Source: Arthrobacter terricola (GTDB taxonomy: Bacteria; Actinomycetota; Actinomycetes; Actinomycetales; Micrococcaceae). Taken from it: a stretch of DNA of 64,000 nucleotides. Positions 35,904 to 44,375 of the stretch are shown one piece after another. The DNA is taken from positions 62,001-126,000 of the forward strand of contig NZ_SMRU01000003.1 of the NCBI RefSeq assembly GCF_004354015.1, read 5' to 3'. Numbering within the stretch: position 1 is the first letter of the stretch; every line of letters starts with the position of its first letter. Both the position numbers and the translations under genes were made by a program. Below the pieces are notes generated by a model that worked only from the letters and a program-made list of their open reading frames with translations, made no database searches and was not told the origin of the DNA.

Positions 35904-36704
35904 TCACCCGAAAGGCGGGTAGCTGCCTTCCGAGACGAGGTCCGTGATTCCGTTGGGGGTCTCCAGGTGGGGCCCGTGGCCGGGCAGGACATGCCGCACA
36001 TCGAGCTTCCTCAAGGCATCCACGCTGGTTTTGGCCTCGGCGGGCTTGTAGTGGAACACCGCAGGGAGCAGCTGTGGTCCGCGTACCGGGCTGACGGCGT
36101 GGCCGGTGATGAGTGCGTCCCCGGTAATCACGGCCTTGGCGGACGGGACCAGGAAGGCCGCGTGTCCGCTCGTATGTCCAGTGCAGGCAATGAGCTGCGG
36201 GCGCCCGGGAAGCCCGTCCAGGACCTCCTGGGTGACGGCTTCCACTCCGGGAACCGCGACGTCGGACAAGCCGCCCGCGCTGACGGCGTGGAAGGCCCAG
36301 GCTCCCAGCCGTGGGTGCAGTATCCGCAGGCCGAAATCCTTCACGCCGACCTGTTCCAGGATCTCGCGCCGGACATTCGGCAGTTCGGCGGCGTCGGCAA
36401 GTACCGGGATGCCCAGGGCGGATATTCTCGCGGCATTGCCAATGTGGTCCGAATGGCCATGGGTCAGGAGCACCGCAGCGGCGTTTTCCATCGACAGGCC
36501 CAGATATTCGATGCTGGATTGGAGGAGCGGCCAGTTTCCTGGATATCCCGTGTCAACGAGCGTGAATTCCTTGTTCCTCCGAAGGATGGTCCAATTGACG
36601 GCCGGGCCTTCGACGAAAAAGACGTCTTCTGTGACTTCCTTCACGTTGTTCCCGGGGGACCAGTTCTTCGACATGCTTCCGTCCGTTCGTTGCTGTCGGA
36701 GCAT
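35904..36704 (-). CDS. MBL-fold metallo-hydrolase
   Basis: A 266-residue metallo-beta-lactamase-fold protein. VLLTHGHSDHIGNAARI carries the HxHxDH zinc motif, and ACTGHTSGHAAFLV and TGDALITG supply further ligands. The substrate is unknown; similar proteins hydrolyse thioesters or lactones. ATG 36704 has GGAG 5 bases upstream; an internal ATG at 36674 is an alternative. It lies between two identical tRNA-Asn genes and is transcribed against them. Confidence 0.88.
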   Translation of the reverse strand: MLRQQRTDGSMSKNWSPGNNVKEVTEDVFFVEGPAVNWTILRRNKEFTLVDTGYPGNWPLLQSSIEYLGLSMENAAAVLLTHGHSDHIGNAARISALGIPVLADAAELPNVRREILEQVGVKDFGLRILHPRLGAWAFHAVSAGGLSDVAVPGVEAVTQEVLDGLPGRPQLIACTGHTSGHAAFLVPSAKAVITGDALITGHAVSPVRGPQLLPAVFHYKPAEAKTSVDALRKLDVRHVLPGHGPHLETPNGITDLVSEGSYPPFG

Positions 36705-36821
36705 CGTGTCTCCGGGGACCGTGGGGCGGTTTCAGCATAGCGGGGGAGGCCGTGCGGAGGGCTTTGGGCAGCAGTTTTCGAGCCGATTTCACTTGTGGCA
36801 AAACCTTTGCTAAAGTCATAA

Positions 36822-36904
36822 CCGCTTCATTCCTCCGTAGCTCAATTGGCAGAGCATTCGACTGTTAATCGAAGGGTTACTGGTTCAAGTCCAGTCGGAG
36901 GAGC
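36822..36904 (+). repeat. 83-bp direct repeat, copy 2 (contains tRNA-Asn)
   Basis: Identical to 35735-35817, at a distance of 1,087 bases. Confidence 0.9.
36831..36903 (+). tRNA. tRNA-Asn (GTT), second identical copy
   Basis: Same 73 bases as the copy at 35744-35816, including the flank just upstream. It has its own, different terminator. Confidence 0.97.
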
Positions 36905-36916
36905 AAATAACAAATG

Positions 36917-36960
36917 AGCCCCGTATCGGTTATTTACCGGTACGGGGCTTGTTTTGTTTT
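36917..36960 (+). terminator. intrinsic terminator after tRNA-Asn copy 2
   Basis: agccccgtatcggt pairs with accggtacggggct (one G-U) and is followed by tgttttgtttt. Confidence 0.88.
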
Positions 36961-37029
36961 CATTAATAGCTGCTTGCCGTTTTTTCTACCCCGCAAAAGT
37001 CGAATGCCGCATATCCGAGAACCGGGTGC

Positions 37030-37437
37030 CTAGACGAAATCCATCTCGACTTGCAGGAACCGTGCGGCTTCTTCCACTGCGTCCTGGAACGCCTGGTCCT
37101 CTGTGGGCGGGGTTCTAGGATCCCGAGGATGCCACTCGTGGGCCGCGGAATGGACCCGGGTGAAGCCGCCGCCAGGGGGCGCGTAGAAGATTCCGAAGCG
37201 CTGGACGGGCCATTCGGGTGACGTTTCGGGGGCTACCAACAAGGCCGATCCGTTGCTTGGATTGAACCATTGGGCGATCGGCCTGCGGCGGTCTTCCGTG
37301 AAAAGCCCGGCGGCGTAGAGGGCCGCAGATTGGGGGCTGGTCACGGTGCACAAGCGGTCCCACCACAGCGGGAGGATGCCGTCATCCTTGCGCTGCCAGG
37401 GGGTCGGAAGAGGCTGTAATTCCTGCCAACGGGGCAC
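37030..37437 (-). CDS. conserved actinobacterial protein of unknown function
   Basis: A 135-residue soluble protein starting at GTG 37437 (MPRWQELQPLPTPWQRKDDG). It is rich in Trp, Pro and aromatic residues, without a recognised motif, signal peptide or membrane helix. No function is assigned. The open frame in a coding-biased codon phase, and its placement between a tRNA terminator and another minus-strand gene, support it as a gene. Confidence 0.6.
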   Translation of the reverse strand: MPRWQELQPLPTPWQRKDDGILPLWWDRLCTVTSPQSAALYAAGLFTEDRRRPIAQWFNPSNGSALLVAPETSPEWPVQRFGIFYAPPGGGFTRVHSAAHEWHPRDPRTPPTEDQAFQDAVEEAARFLQVEMDFV

Positions 37438-37494
37438 ATCTCAACTTTATCGCCGGGCACCGGACTGCAACAGATCCCGCGCGCTCCAGCCTGC

Positions 37495-37671
37495 TCAGTC
37501 GCGCTTCCACGGGCCCGGATTGATGCGGTACAGGAGCGCTGCCCCGACGACGGCACCCAGGAGGGCGCCGAACAGCGGGTTTCCGCCCCGCGTCAGGAAG
37601 AAGCCGACGACGGCGCCAAGCACCGCGCCGATGAAAAGTCCCCGGCCGTTGCGGTTTGGTTTGCGCGTCAT
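37495..37671 (-). CDS. 58-residue glycine-zipper membrane protein
   Basis: Translation on the minus strand from ATG 37671 gives MTRKPNRNGRGLFIGAVLGA and continues as a two-helix protein: residues 12-25 (LFIGAVLGAVVGFF) and 33-47 (LFGALLGAVVGAALL). Each has the same GAVVG glycine pattern, and the tail ends NPGPWKRD. Basic ends on both sides suggest a hairpin in the membrane with both termini in the cytoplasm. Unknown function. The gene is short and the ribosome site (GAGGA) sits unusually close to the start. Confidence 0.65.
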   Translation of the reverse strand: MTRKPNRNGRGLFIGAVLGAVVGFFLTRGGNPLFGALLGAVVGAALLYRINPGPWKRD

Positions 37672-37741
37672 TCCTCGAGCCTACTTGCTGCGGGCGCCCG
37701 CACGTCCCCGCGGGCGCCCGCGCCGCCGTCGTCATCCTGCA

Positions 37742-38965
37742 TCAGTGGATGGACGGCACGGACCGGGGACGAACCACGAGCCACAACGCCGCGACGGCAA
37801 ACGCGAGGCAGACCGCCTGGACTCCGCCCATGGGGATGGCGGAACCCACGCCGAGCCAGCCGACGATCGGCGGAATGACGCCGGCCATGAAGAAGTTGGA
37901 GGCACCGAGGAGGGATGCCGCGGTTCCTGCTTGTGCGCTGTGCTTGGCCAAGGCGAGGACCTGGACGCAAGGGAACATGAAACCTGTGGCGAGGATGTAG
38001 AACCACAGCGGGACTACGATGCCCCACAGTCCGAAGTCGAGCATGTCGAACAGGACGATGAGGGCCGCCATGAGCAACATCCACGCGGTAGCGACGGCCA
38101 TGATCCATTGGGGCGCGACGCGCTTGATGACCCTCGAGCTGATCTGGACGCCGGCCACGATGCCCAACGAGTTGATGCCGAAGAGCAAGCCGTATTCCTG
38201 CGGCGAGAAGTCGTAGACCTGTTGGAAAAGGAACGTCGATGCCGAAAGGTAAGCGAATAGTCCGCCGAAGTTGAACCCGCCCACCAGCAGCATGCCGACG
38301 AAGATGCGGTCGGCGAACACCGCTTTGTAGCGTTGGCCCGCCGTCGACGTCGTCTGCCGGCGAAGTTCGGCAGGGTACGTTTCGCGGATGAGGAACACGG
38401 CGGCGATGATCACCAGCAGTCCGTAGATCGTGAGGAAGTAGAAGATCCCGGGCCACGGCATGATCAGCAGCAATTGGGAGCCGATGATGGGCGCGAGGAT
38501 GGGCGCCAGGCCATTGACCAGCGACATACGGGAGAACATGCGGACCATGGCGTATCCGGCGAAGAGGTCGCGCACCATGGCCATGGCCACTACGCCGCCG
38601 CCCGCGGCTCCAACGCCCATGAGGACGCGGAACAACGCGAGGGTTCCGATGTCTGTGGAAAGGGCGGCGCCCAGCGAGGATCCGATGTGCAATGCGGTAG
38701 CGAGGATCAAAGGCATGCGGCGCCCGAATTTGTCACTGAAAGGCCCCACTACCAATTGCCCGACGGCGAAGCCAACCGTTGTGCCGGTCAATGTGAGTTG
38801 AATCGCAGCAGCCGGGACGTCGAAATGATGCTCCAAAGCCGGGAATGCCGGTAGATAAAGGTCTACCGTAAATGGACCCAAGGCAGTAAGCGCCCCAAGG
38901 AGCAGTATATAAAGGAGTTTTTCTCGTCGGCTCAGGGAATCGCCCGGTGCAGGGGGAGTGGTCAC
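37742..38965 (-). CDS. Bcr/CflA family multidrug efflux MFS transporter
   Basis: About 407 residues and twelve membrane helices. GALTALGPFTVDLYLPAFPAL at the first helix, GPFSDKFGRRMPLI (MFS motif A) and RVLMGVGAAGGGVVAMAMVRD (motif C region) are typical of the 12-TM Bcr/CflA drug:proton antiporters. GTG 38965 is chosen because it begins just before the first helix; the frame is open upstream but gives an unlikely soluble extension. Divergent from the holin-like gene. Confidence 0.88.
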   Translation of the reverse strand: MTTPPAPGDSLSRREKLLYILLLGALTALGPFTVDLYLPAFPALEHHFDVPAAAIQLTLTGTTVGFAVGQLVVGPFSDKFGRRMPLILATALHIGSSLGAALSTDIGTLALFRVLMGVGAAGGGVVAMAMVRDLFAGYAMVRMFSRMSLVNGLAPILAPIIGSQLLLIMPWPGIFYFLTIYGLLVIIAAVFLIRETYPAELRRQTTSTAGQRYKAVFADRIFVGMLLVGGFNFGGLFAYLSASTFLFQQVYDFSPQEYGLLFGINSLGIVAGVQISSRVIKRVAPQWIMAVATAWMLLMAALIVLFDMLDFGLWGIVVPLWFYILATGFMFPCVQVLALAKHSAQAGTAASLLGASNFFMAGVIPPIVGWLGVGSAIPMGGVQAVCLAFAVAALWLVVRPRSVPSIH

Positions 38966-39147
38966 GATCACCAATCCTAGGTGCCAAAGATCATATTTAT
39001 CGGGTTCGAAGGGGCGCGCCGCGCGACTATACCGGAAGTTGAGGCTGAAGCTGAATGGTAGTTTTGTGGACAGGTGCGCGTGGGCAGTAATTCGTCCCGG
39101 CACTATGCCGGGGTAAGAGCAAAGTAGGAAGCAGTGAGGCGGAACCA

Positions 39148-39996
39148 ATGAGTGGACGTCACAGCGGACGGGCTGGCCAGCGCCCGGGTATTTCGGCATT
39201 GCCGGACACCCTCAAACTTGCAGCCAGGCTCGCGCCGAGGCAGCTTAATGACGAAATCAGCCTGGCCAAGATCGAACTCGCGGGCAAAGGAAAGCAGCTC
39301 GGGGTGGCGGGTGCGTTTGTCGGCGTCGCGCTGGTCTTCGTGGGACTTCTCGTCATTGCCTTGGTTGTCGCAGCCATCCTTGGCCTGGCCACCGTGATGC
39401 CTGCCTGGCTGGCGGCGCTTGTTGTCGCGGCCGCGTTCCTCCTGATCGTCCTTATTGGTTCATTGATCGGCCTCCGTGGGTTCAAGAAGGCCATGCCCGT
39501 CCTGCCCGAGCAGACCGTCCGTGGCGTCAAGCACGATCTCGGCATCCTCAAGGAAGGATCGTCGTTCGACGCCAGCGTCCTCGACCCGTCGTCGGACGCG
39601 TACAAAGCCGCGCAGGCCGCCAAAGCCGCGAAAGCTCAAATGGCAAAGGCCGAAAAGGCAGCCAAGGACGCGGCCCGCAAAGCCGAGCAGCCCCCTGCGC
39701 CCAGCGAGGCCGAGCTTCTCCGGCGCTTGAAGCAGCGCCGCGAGCACCTTGCCAGTGTTCGTGACCAGCTCAACGTCGAACTAGACGTCAAGACCCAAGG
39801 AAAGGCCCTCCTCGACGCCGCCGAGCACAAGCTCGACGATGGCCGCCGCTTCGCATCCAAGACGTTCGCCGATCTCTCCGCCAAAGTCCCGGCCGGCCTC
39901 ACCGAAAGGCTCATCGCCCGCTGGAAGGAAATCTTCCTCTTCGCCGCCTCCGCCACGGTGGCGACCGTGGGATTGAGGAAGCTGTTCAAGAAGTAA
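39148..39996 (+). CDS. holin-like (phage holin superfamily / Hol-X) membrane protein with DUF3618-like tail
   Basis: A 282-residue protein. The amphipathic N-terminus (APRQLNDEISLAKIELAGKG) precedes two helices (VGVALVFVGLLVIALVVAAI and WLAALVVAAAFLLIVLIG), the pattern of the actinobacterial Holin-X family, which are host proteins and not lysis holins. Residues 145-200 form an Ala/Lys-rich coiled coil, followed by a DUF3618-like helix (LLRRLKQRREHLASVRDQL) and a C-terminal hydrophobic stretch. Exact role unknown. Confidence 0.75.
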   Translation: MSGRHSGRAGQRPGISALPDTLKLAARLAPRQLNDEISLAKIELAGKGKQLGVAGAFVGVALVFVGLLVIALVVAAILGLATVMPAWLAALVVAAAFLLIVLIGSLIGLRGFKKAMPVLPEQTVRGVKHDLGILKEGSSFDASVLDPSSDAYKAAQAAKAAKAQMAKAEKAAKDAARKAEQPPAPSEAELLRRLKQRREHLASVRDQLNVELDVKTQGKALLDAAEHKLDDGRRFASKTFADLSAKVPAGLTERLIARWKEIFLFAASATVATVGLRKLFKK

Positions 39997-40046
39997 TCGA
40001 GACGGCTATCGACACCATCAGCCGCGGATTGCAGAAAGGGGGACAG

Positions 40047-40670
40047 ATGAAATTCATCGGCGCAGGCGCCCGCCCGGGACAACCGCAAATCGATCACGAT
40101 CTCGTCTTCACCGTCCCCAATTTCCTGACCGTCCTGCGCTTCATGGGCGTTCCGATCTTCGTCTGGCTGGTCCTGTGGGAGAAGGAATACGGCTTCGCCG
40201 TGCTTGTCCTCGCCATCATGGGCGGGACCGACTGGGTGGACGGCTATGTGGCCCGGCGCTTCAACCAGACTTCCAAGCTGGGCCGCGTCCTCGACCCCGC
40301 CGCCGACCGCCTCGCCCTCATCACCGTTGCCGTAACCCTTGCCTTGGCTGGCGTGGTGGATTGGTGGTACCTCGCCGCGCTGGTGGTTCCCGACGTGATC
40401 CTTGGCACCGCCTCCCTCTTCTACTTCCATAGCCACCCGGACCTTCCCGTGAGCCGGATCGGCAAGATCCGCACTGCGTTCCTACTCCTCGGCACGCCGC
40501 TCCTGGTGCTTTCCAAGTTGCCGATTCCCTTCGTCGGCACCTATTTCGTTATTGCCTGGTGCTGCCTCAGCCTCGGCCTCCTGGGGCACTGGGTGGCCGC
40601 CTACAACTACTTCTGGGCGATCCTCCGCAAGGGCAAAGAGCTGAAAGCCCACGACGGCGGTCGTCGCTGA
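40047..40670 (+). CDS. CDP-alcohol phosphatidyltransferase (PgsA-like)
   Basis: A 207-residue membrane enzyme. The signature DGYVARRFNQTSKLGRVLD (D-G-x2-A-R-x8-G-x3-D-x3-D) lies near residue 65, so it transfers a phosphatidyl group from a CDP-lipid to an alcohol such as glycerol-3-phosphate or inositol phosphate. ATG 40047 follows AAAGGGGG. It overlaps the DMT gene by one base. Confidence 0.87.
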   Translation: MKFIGAGARPGQPQIDHDLVFTVPNFLTVLRFMGVPIFVWLVLWEKEYGFAVLVLAIMGGTDWVDGYVARRFNQTSKLGRVLDPAADRLALITVAVTLALAGVVDWWYLAALVVPDVILGTASLFYFHSHPDLPVSRIGKIRTAFLLLGTPLLVLSKLPIPFVGTYFVIAWCCLSLGLLGHWVAAYNYFWAILRKGKELKAHDGGRR

Positions 40671-41575
40671 TGGTGTGGTTCGCTGTACTTCTCGCCGTGC
40701 TCGGCGCTTTCTGCCTCGCCATCGGTGCCCAACGCCAAGGGAGCGCCGTTAAAGCTGACACCGGCGGCCTCGCGCTCAGCTCCCGCGGATTCCTGCGGCT
40801 CCTGCGCAACCCGCGGTGGGTCCTCGGGCTTTTGTTGCTCGGCTTGGGCATGGCCATGAACGCGATCGCCCTGGTCTCGGCACCCCTGACCGTGGTCCAG
40901 CCGATCGGCGCCATCGCCCTCGTCATTACCACCGTGGTCAACGCCAAGGACCAAGGCCTCACCATCAACCGGGGGACAGTCGTAGCCATCTCCTCCTGCG
41001 TGACGGGCTCGGCGTTGTTCGTCCTCCTGGCGGTCAACGCCACCCAGGAAAACCACCACGTGAGCGGCGAAGACGAAGCAACCATCGTGCTCCTTCTCGC
41101 GCTTGCGGTGGGACTGTTCGGATCGCTCGCGGCGATGTTCCGGCACCGCATGAACGCCTTCGTGTACATCCTTGGCGCCGGCGTGCTCTTCGGTTTCGTG
41201 GCTGTGTTGACGCGCATCATCGGCAGGCACTTGCTGGATCCGAACGGGCTGTTTCTCCTCAACGTCCAGTGGTACACCGTGGTGGCTATCGCAGCTGCCG
41301 GCGGGCTCGGTTCCTGGTTCGTCCAGAGCGCCTACTCCAGCGGACCGCCGGACCTGGTCATCGCGGGCCTGACCGTGATTGACCCGATTGTGGGCATCGC
41401 GATCGGCATCGCCATTTTGGGTGAGCTTCGTCCCGATGTCCACGCCGTGCTGGCAATCGCCATGGCTGCGGCCGCTCTCCTTGCTATCGTGGGGGTTATT
41501 GCCCTGAGCCGGCACCATCCCGAAGTCACCAAACGCAAACGTGACGCGAAGGCGGCATCCAGCCGGAAGGCCTAG
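40670..41575 (+). CDS. DMT superfamily transporter-like membrane protein
   Basis: A 301-residue protein of about nine or ten helices with an N-terminus MVWFAVLLAVLGAFCLAIGA. Blocks such as PLTVVQPIGAIALVITTVVN and IAGLTVIDPIVGIAIGIAIL resemble the EamA/NIPA-like (DMT) fold. The ATG overlaps the PgsA-like stop (tgATG), so translation is coupled. The cargo is unknown; NIPA relatives move magnesium, but nothing in the sequence proves that here. Confidence 0.78.
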   Translation: MVWFAVLLAVLGAFCLAIGAQRQGSAVKADTGGLALSSRGFLRLLRNPRWVLGLLLLGLGMAMNAIALVSAPLTVVQPIGAIALVITTVVNAKDQGLTINRGTVVAISSCVTGSALFVLLAVNATQENHHVSGEDEATIVLLLALAVGLFGSLAAMFRHRMNAFVYILGAGVLFGFVAVLTRIIGRHLLDPNGLFLLNVQWYTVVAIAAAGGLGSWFVQSAYSSGPPDLVIAGLTVIDPIVGIAIGIAILGELRPDVHAVLAIAMAAAALLAIVGVIALSRHHPEVTKRKRDAKAASSRKA

Positions 41576-41685
41576 GTCAATAGCTCGACAACAGTGCCCG
41601 CACACCTGCGGCAGGCAACCGGCGAAAACATCGGAGGGCCAAGCGCCTTTCGATGTTCGCACCGTGACAATCAGGAGTTCTCCAC

Positions 41686-42882
41686 GTGACCATTCCCGAA
41701 ACCACCAAACCCCTTACCATCCTGATAGCGGCAGATACGTTCCCGCCGCACGTCAACGGCGCAGCCCAGTTCGGGTACCGGCTGGCCAAGGGCATGACGG
41801 CGAGGGGGCACAACGTCCACGTCCTGGCTTGCAGGGCGGACCGGGGAAAGAGCTTCACCGAATTCCGGGACGAAGCCACGGTGCATCGCCTGAGGTCCCA
41901 CGCAGTGTTCACGCATGAATACTTCCGGATCTGCTTCCCTTGGGAAATCAAGAAGGAGATCGCGCTGCTCTTCGACCGTGTGAAGCCCGACGTCGTGCAC
42001 ATCCAAAGCCATTACATGATCGGCGAACACGTCCTGTATGAGGCCGTGAAGCGCGGCATCCGGGTGGTGGCCACCAACCACTTCATGCCGGAAAACCTCA
42101 ATCCCTTCCTGCCCTTCCCGCAGTGGTTCAAGAACATCATCGGCCGTATTTCGTGGAAGGACATGGGCAAGGTCATGGGCCAGGCCGACGTCGTCACCAC
42201 GCCCACTCCCTTGGCAGCCAAGGCCATGCACCAGCACGCCTTCCTTCGCAAGGTCCTGCCTTTGTCCAACGGGATCGACTCCGCGGCCTACGAGGTCAAG
42301 CCGGACGAAGTCATTGAACCCCATCCCTACCCGACGGTCCTCTTCGTCGGCCGGCTCGCCGAAGAAAAGCACGTTGACGTCCTGATCGATGCGATCTCCA
42401 AGACGCCCGCCGAGCTCAACGTGCACCTGGAAATCGTGGGAGGCGGCGAAGTCCGTCCCTCCCTTGAGGCCCAGGCGAAGCGTCTTGGCCTGGGGGACCG
42501 CGTCAAGTTCGTCGGCCTGGCGAGCGATGAGGACCTGCGCACGGCGTACATCCGCGCCGACATCTTCTGCATGCCTGGAACCGCCGAACTGCAGTCCCTC
42601 GTGACCCTCGAGGCGATGTCGGCCTCGACGCCGGTGCTCCTCGCCAACGCCATGGCGCTGCCGCACCTCGTCAACGAAGGCGAGAACGGCCATCTCTTCA
42701 CTCCCGGCGACAGCAACGAACTCGCCGCACGGATCACAGAGCTCTTCCGCCTCCCCGCCGGCGAACTGGAGACCATGGGCAAGGCCAGCCGATGCATGGT
42801 GGAACCGCACAGCATCCAAGGGACCCTGCAGACCTTCGAGGATCTTTACCGCGGTGCGTCCTACGAGGACAAGGTGCTCTAG
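41686..42882 (+). CDS. GT4 family glycosyltransferase
   Basis: A 398-residue GT-B enzyme. The N-terminal domain carries DTFPPHVNGAAQFGYRLAKG, the C-terminal donor domain VLFVGRLAEEKHVDVLIDAI and the E-x7-E-like block AELQSLVTLEAMSASTPVL. These are typical of GT4 mannosyl/glucosyltransferases such as the phosphatidylinositol mannosyltransferases. The PgsA-like gene just upstream makes a glycolipid role attractive but unproven. GTG 41686 has AGGAG upstream. Confidence 0.87.
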   Translation: MTIPETTKPLTILIAADTFPPHVNGAAQFGYRLAKGMTARGHNVHVLACRADRGKSFTEFRDEATVHRLRSHAVFTHEYFRICFPWEIKKEIALLFDRVKPDVVHIQSHYMIGEHVLYEAVKRGIRVVATNHFMPENLNPFLPFPQWFKNIIGRISWKDMGKVMGQADVVTTPTPLAAKAMHQHAFLRKVLPLSNGIDSAAYEVKPDEVIEPHPYPTVLFVGRLAEEKHVDVLIDAISKTPAELNVHLEIVGGGEVRPSLEAQAKRLGLGDRVKFVGLASDEDLRTAYIRADIFCMPGTAELQSLVTLEAMSASTPVLLANAMALPHLVNEGENGHLFTPGDSNELAARITELFRLPAGELETMGKASRCMVEPHSIQGTLQTFEDLYRGASYEDKVL

Positions 42883-42973
42883 CGGTCACGCGGCGGAGCA
42901 ATGGCCGTGGTGGGCGAATTGTTTTGCTAGAGTGTTCTGGCCGGGCGCTGACAGCAGTGCTTCCGGCCGACAC

Positions 42974-43047
42974 GGGGCTATAGCTCAGCTGGTTAGAGCG
43001 CGGGACTCATAATCCTAAGGTCCTCGGTTCAAGTCCGAGTAGCCCTA
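42974..43047 (+). tRNA. tRNA with CAT anticodon (Met elongator or Ile2)
   Basis: 74 bases. The acceptor GGGGCTA pairs with TAGCCCT (G1-U72), discriminator A, loop CTCATAA with anticodon CAT. CAT can be elongator Met or, with lysidine modification, Ile for AUA codons; the sequence alone does not settle this. Its last 35 bases plus the next C are the left attachment site of the island, so the 3' end present here came from the element. Confidence 0.93.
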
Positions 43048-43048
43048 C
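43013..43048 (+). other. attL (36-bp repeat, tRNA side)
   Basis: Starts tcctaaggtcctcgg and ends gtagccctac. Identical to 58451-58486. It covers the tRNA variable region, T-arm and 3' acceptor strand. Confidence 0.93.
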
Positions 43049-43054
43049 CCGAAA

Positions 43055-43101
43055 AGTGCCCCTGACCTGCGGAAACGCGGTGAAGGGGCACTCTCGTTTT
43101 T
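43055..43101 (+). terminator. terminator after the CAT tRNA, supplied by the island
   Basis: agtgcccct (43055-43063) pairs with aggggcact (43084-43092); a T-rich run follows. It differs from the host terminator now displaced to 58493-58537. Confidence 0.82.
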
Positions 43102-43117
43102 GCGTTATAAGGTCATC

Positions 43118-43142
43118 ACCCACCGGAAACCCACCGGAAACG
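43118..43142 (+). repeat. putative integrase arm sites (two ACCCACCGGAAAC repeats)
   Basis: acccaccggaaac at 43118-43130 and acccaccggaaacg at 43129-43142 are tandem with an 11-base period. The same 14-mer lies at 58322-58335 near the other end, in the same orientation. Confidence 0.6.
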
Positions 43143-43149
43143 TTTTGAG

Positions 43150-44331
43150 CTAGTTACCGAACGCCTCCAGCAACGAGGTGTTATCCGGTGCCTCATGCGT
43201 CTTCTGGATGTAGTGCTTCCTCGTCACGTTTTCGCTGGAGTGGCCAAGCTGGGCGGAAGCGACAGCCACGCCTGACGAGGCCTCCAGCAGGGTTCCAACG
43301 GTCTTTCTGAAGGTGTGCGGGGTGACCCATTGGAATCCAAGATCCAAGCTCGCAGAACGCCATTGCCTGCGGAAGTTGTTGGGATCGCGCAGCGAACCGA
43401 CGGCCGAGGGGAACACGACGTCCCACGGATTGGCCTCCAGCTGGCCAATTTGCCGTCTCAGGAGCATTTCCACGGCGAAAGACGGTAGGAAGTACTTTTG
43501 CCGGGAATTGGCGCTCTTGGGGTGCTCCTGGATGGTCAGCCCCTTCTTGGGCACGTAGACAATCGTTCCGTTCACCGTGACTGTTGGTTTCTCGGATTTT
43601 AGATCGACGTCCTTCCAGCGAAGGGCCAAGGCCTCACCAATGCGCGCGCCAGTGGCGAGCATGATGTCAATGACGTCGAGGATGTCCGTGGTCGGGTATC
43701 GGCCCGCCTGCTTCTTGTCGGCCTCCCATTGCCTGAGGCCTGCACGTAATGCCCCAACCTCTGTCACGGTTAGCGCCCGGACTTCCTTGTGATTTATCGG
43801 GATCGTAGCCACATCCCGCAAGGGGTTCCCATCCAGGGCGCCGTGGCGCGCCGCGAGGCCGAGCATTCCAGACAGCACCGTTTTACACTGCTTCGCCGTA
43901 CCGTTGCCATGCTTGATGCGCATGGTCTTGAGGAAACGATCCAAAGTGGAGACTGTTGCTTCGCGAATTCGTAAGCCCCCGACTCCGGGAGAAACGTAGT
44001 TTTCCAGGATGTCCCTATACCGAGTGCGCGTATTGATGGCGCGATCTGCATCCTCAAATTCCGCCCACCAAATCAGACCGAGCTTGGTGATCCGAGTGTC
44101 TGACGTGATGTCTTCGCCTGCGGGCATGGCTCGGTCAGTGAGCGCAGCGATCAGCAGCCGTTCGGCCTTTCCACCTTTGTCATTCTTCGACGTGGCCGCA
44201 GCCCGAGCCTCGACTTTGCGGGTGACGCCGTCGAAGTCCCGGAATCTGGCCATCGCACGCCAGACCCCTGGCGATACCTCGTCTCGGCTGATCTTGCCCC
44301 AGGTGCCGATTTGGAGCGGTGGCCTAGACAT
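43150..44331 (-). CDS. int: tyrosine-type site-specific integrase
   Basis: A 393-residue recombinase that inserts and excises the element at the tRNA. An N-terminal SAM-like core-binding domain (residues about 85-170, with TRTRYRDILENYVSPGVGG) precedes the catalytic domain. The catalytic residues are all visible: Arg230 (TGARIGEALALRW), His339 and Arg342 (HTFR), His364 (GHSS) and nucleophile Tyr374 (KHYIQ). It is transcribed toward the tRNA, 44 bases downstream of the relaxase gene, so both may share a transcript. Confidence 0.95.
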   Translation of the reverse strand: MSRPPLQIGTWGKISRDEVSPGVWRAMARFRDFDGVTRKVEARAAATSKNDKGGKAERLLIAALTDRAMPAGEDITSDTRITKLGLIWWAEFEDADRAINTRTRYRDILENYVSPGVGGLRIREATVSTLDRFLKTMRIKHGNGTAKQCKTVLSGMLGLAARHGALDGNPLRDVATIPINHKEVRALTVTEVGALRAGLRQWEADKKQAGRYPTTDILDVIDIMLATGARIGEALALRWKDVDLKSEKPTVTVNGTIVYVPKKGLTIQEHPKSANSRQKYFLPSFAVEMLLRRQIGQLEANPWDVVFPSAVGSLRDPNNFRRQWRSASLDLGFQWVTPHTFRKTVGTLLEASSGVAVASAQLGHSSENVTRKHYIQKTHEAPDNTSLLEAFGN

Positions 44332-44375
44332 TGCGGGTGCTCCCTTCTCGCCCGATTGGCCTGCTCGAGCTCAGT

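Noticed and set aside
35735..36904. two tRNA-Asn copies as attachment sites of a 1-kb integrative element
   Set aside because: The segment between holds only an MBL gene without recombinase; each copy is a complete tRNA with its own terminator, so gene duplication is simpler.
39148..39996. holin-like gene as evidence of a prophage
   Set aside because: This protein family is chromosomal in actinobacteria and no other phage gene lies nearby.
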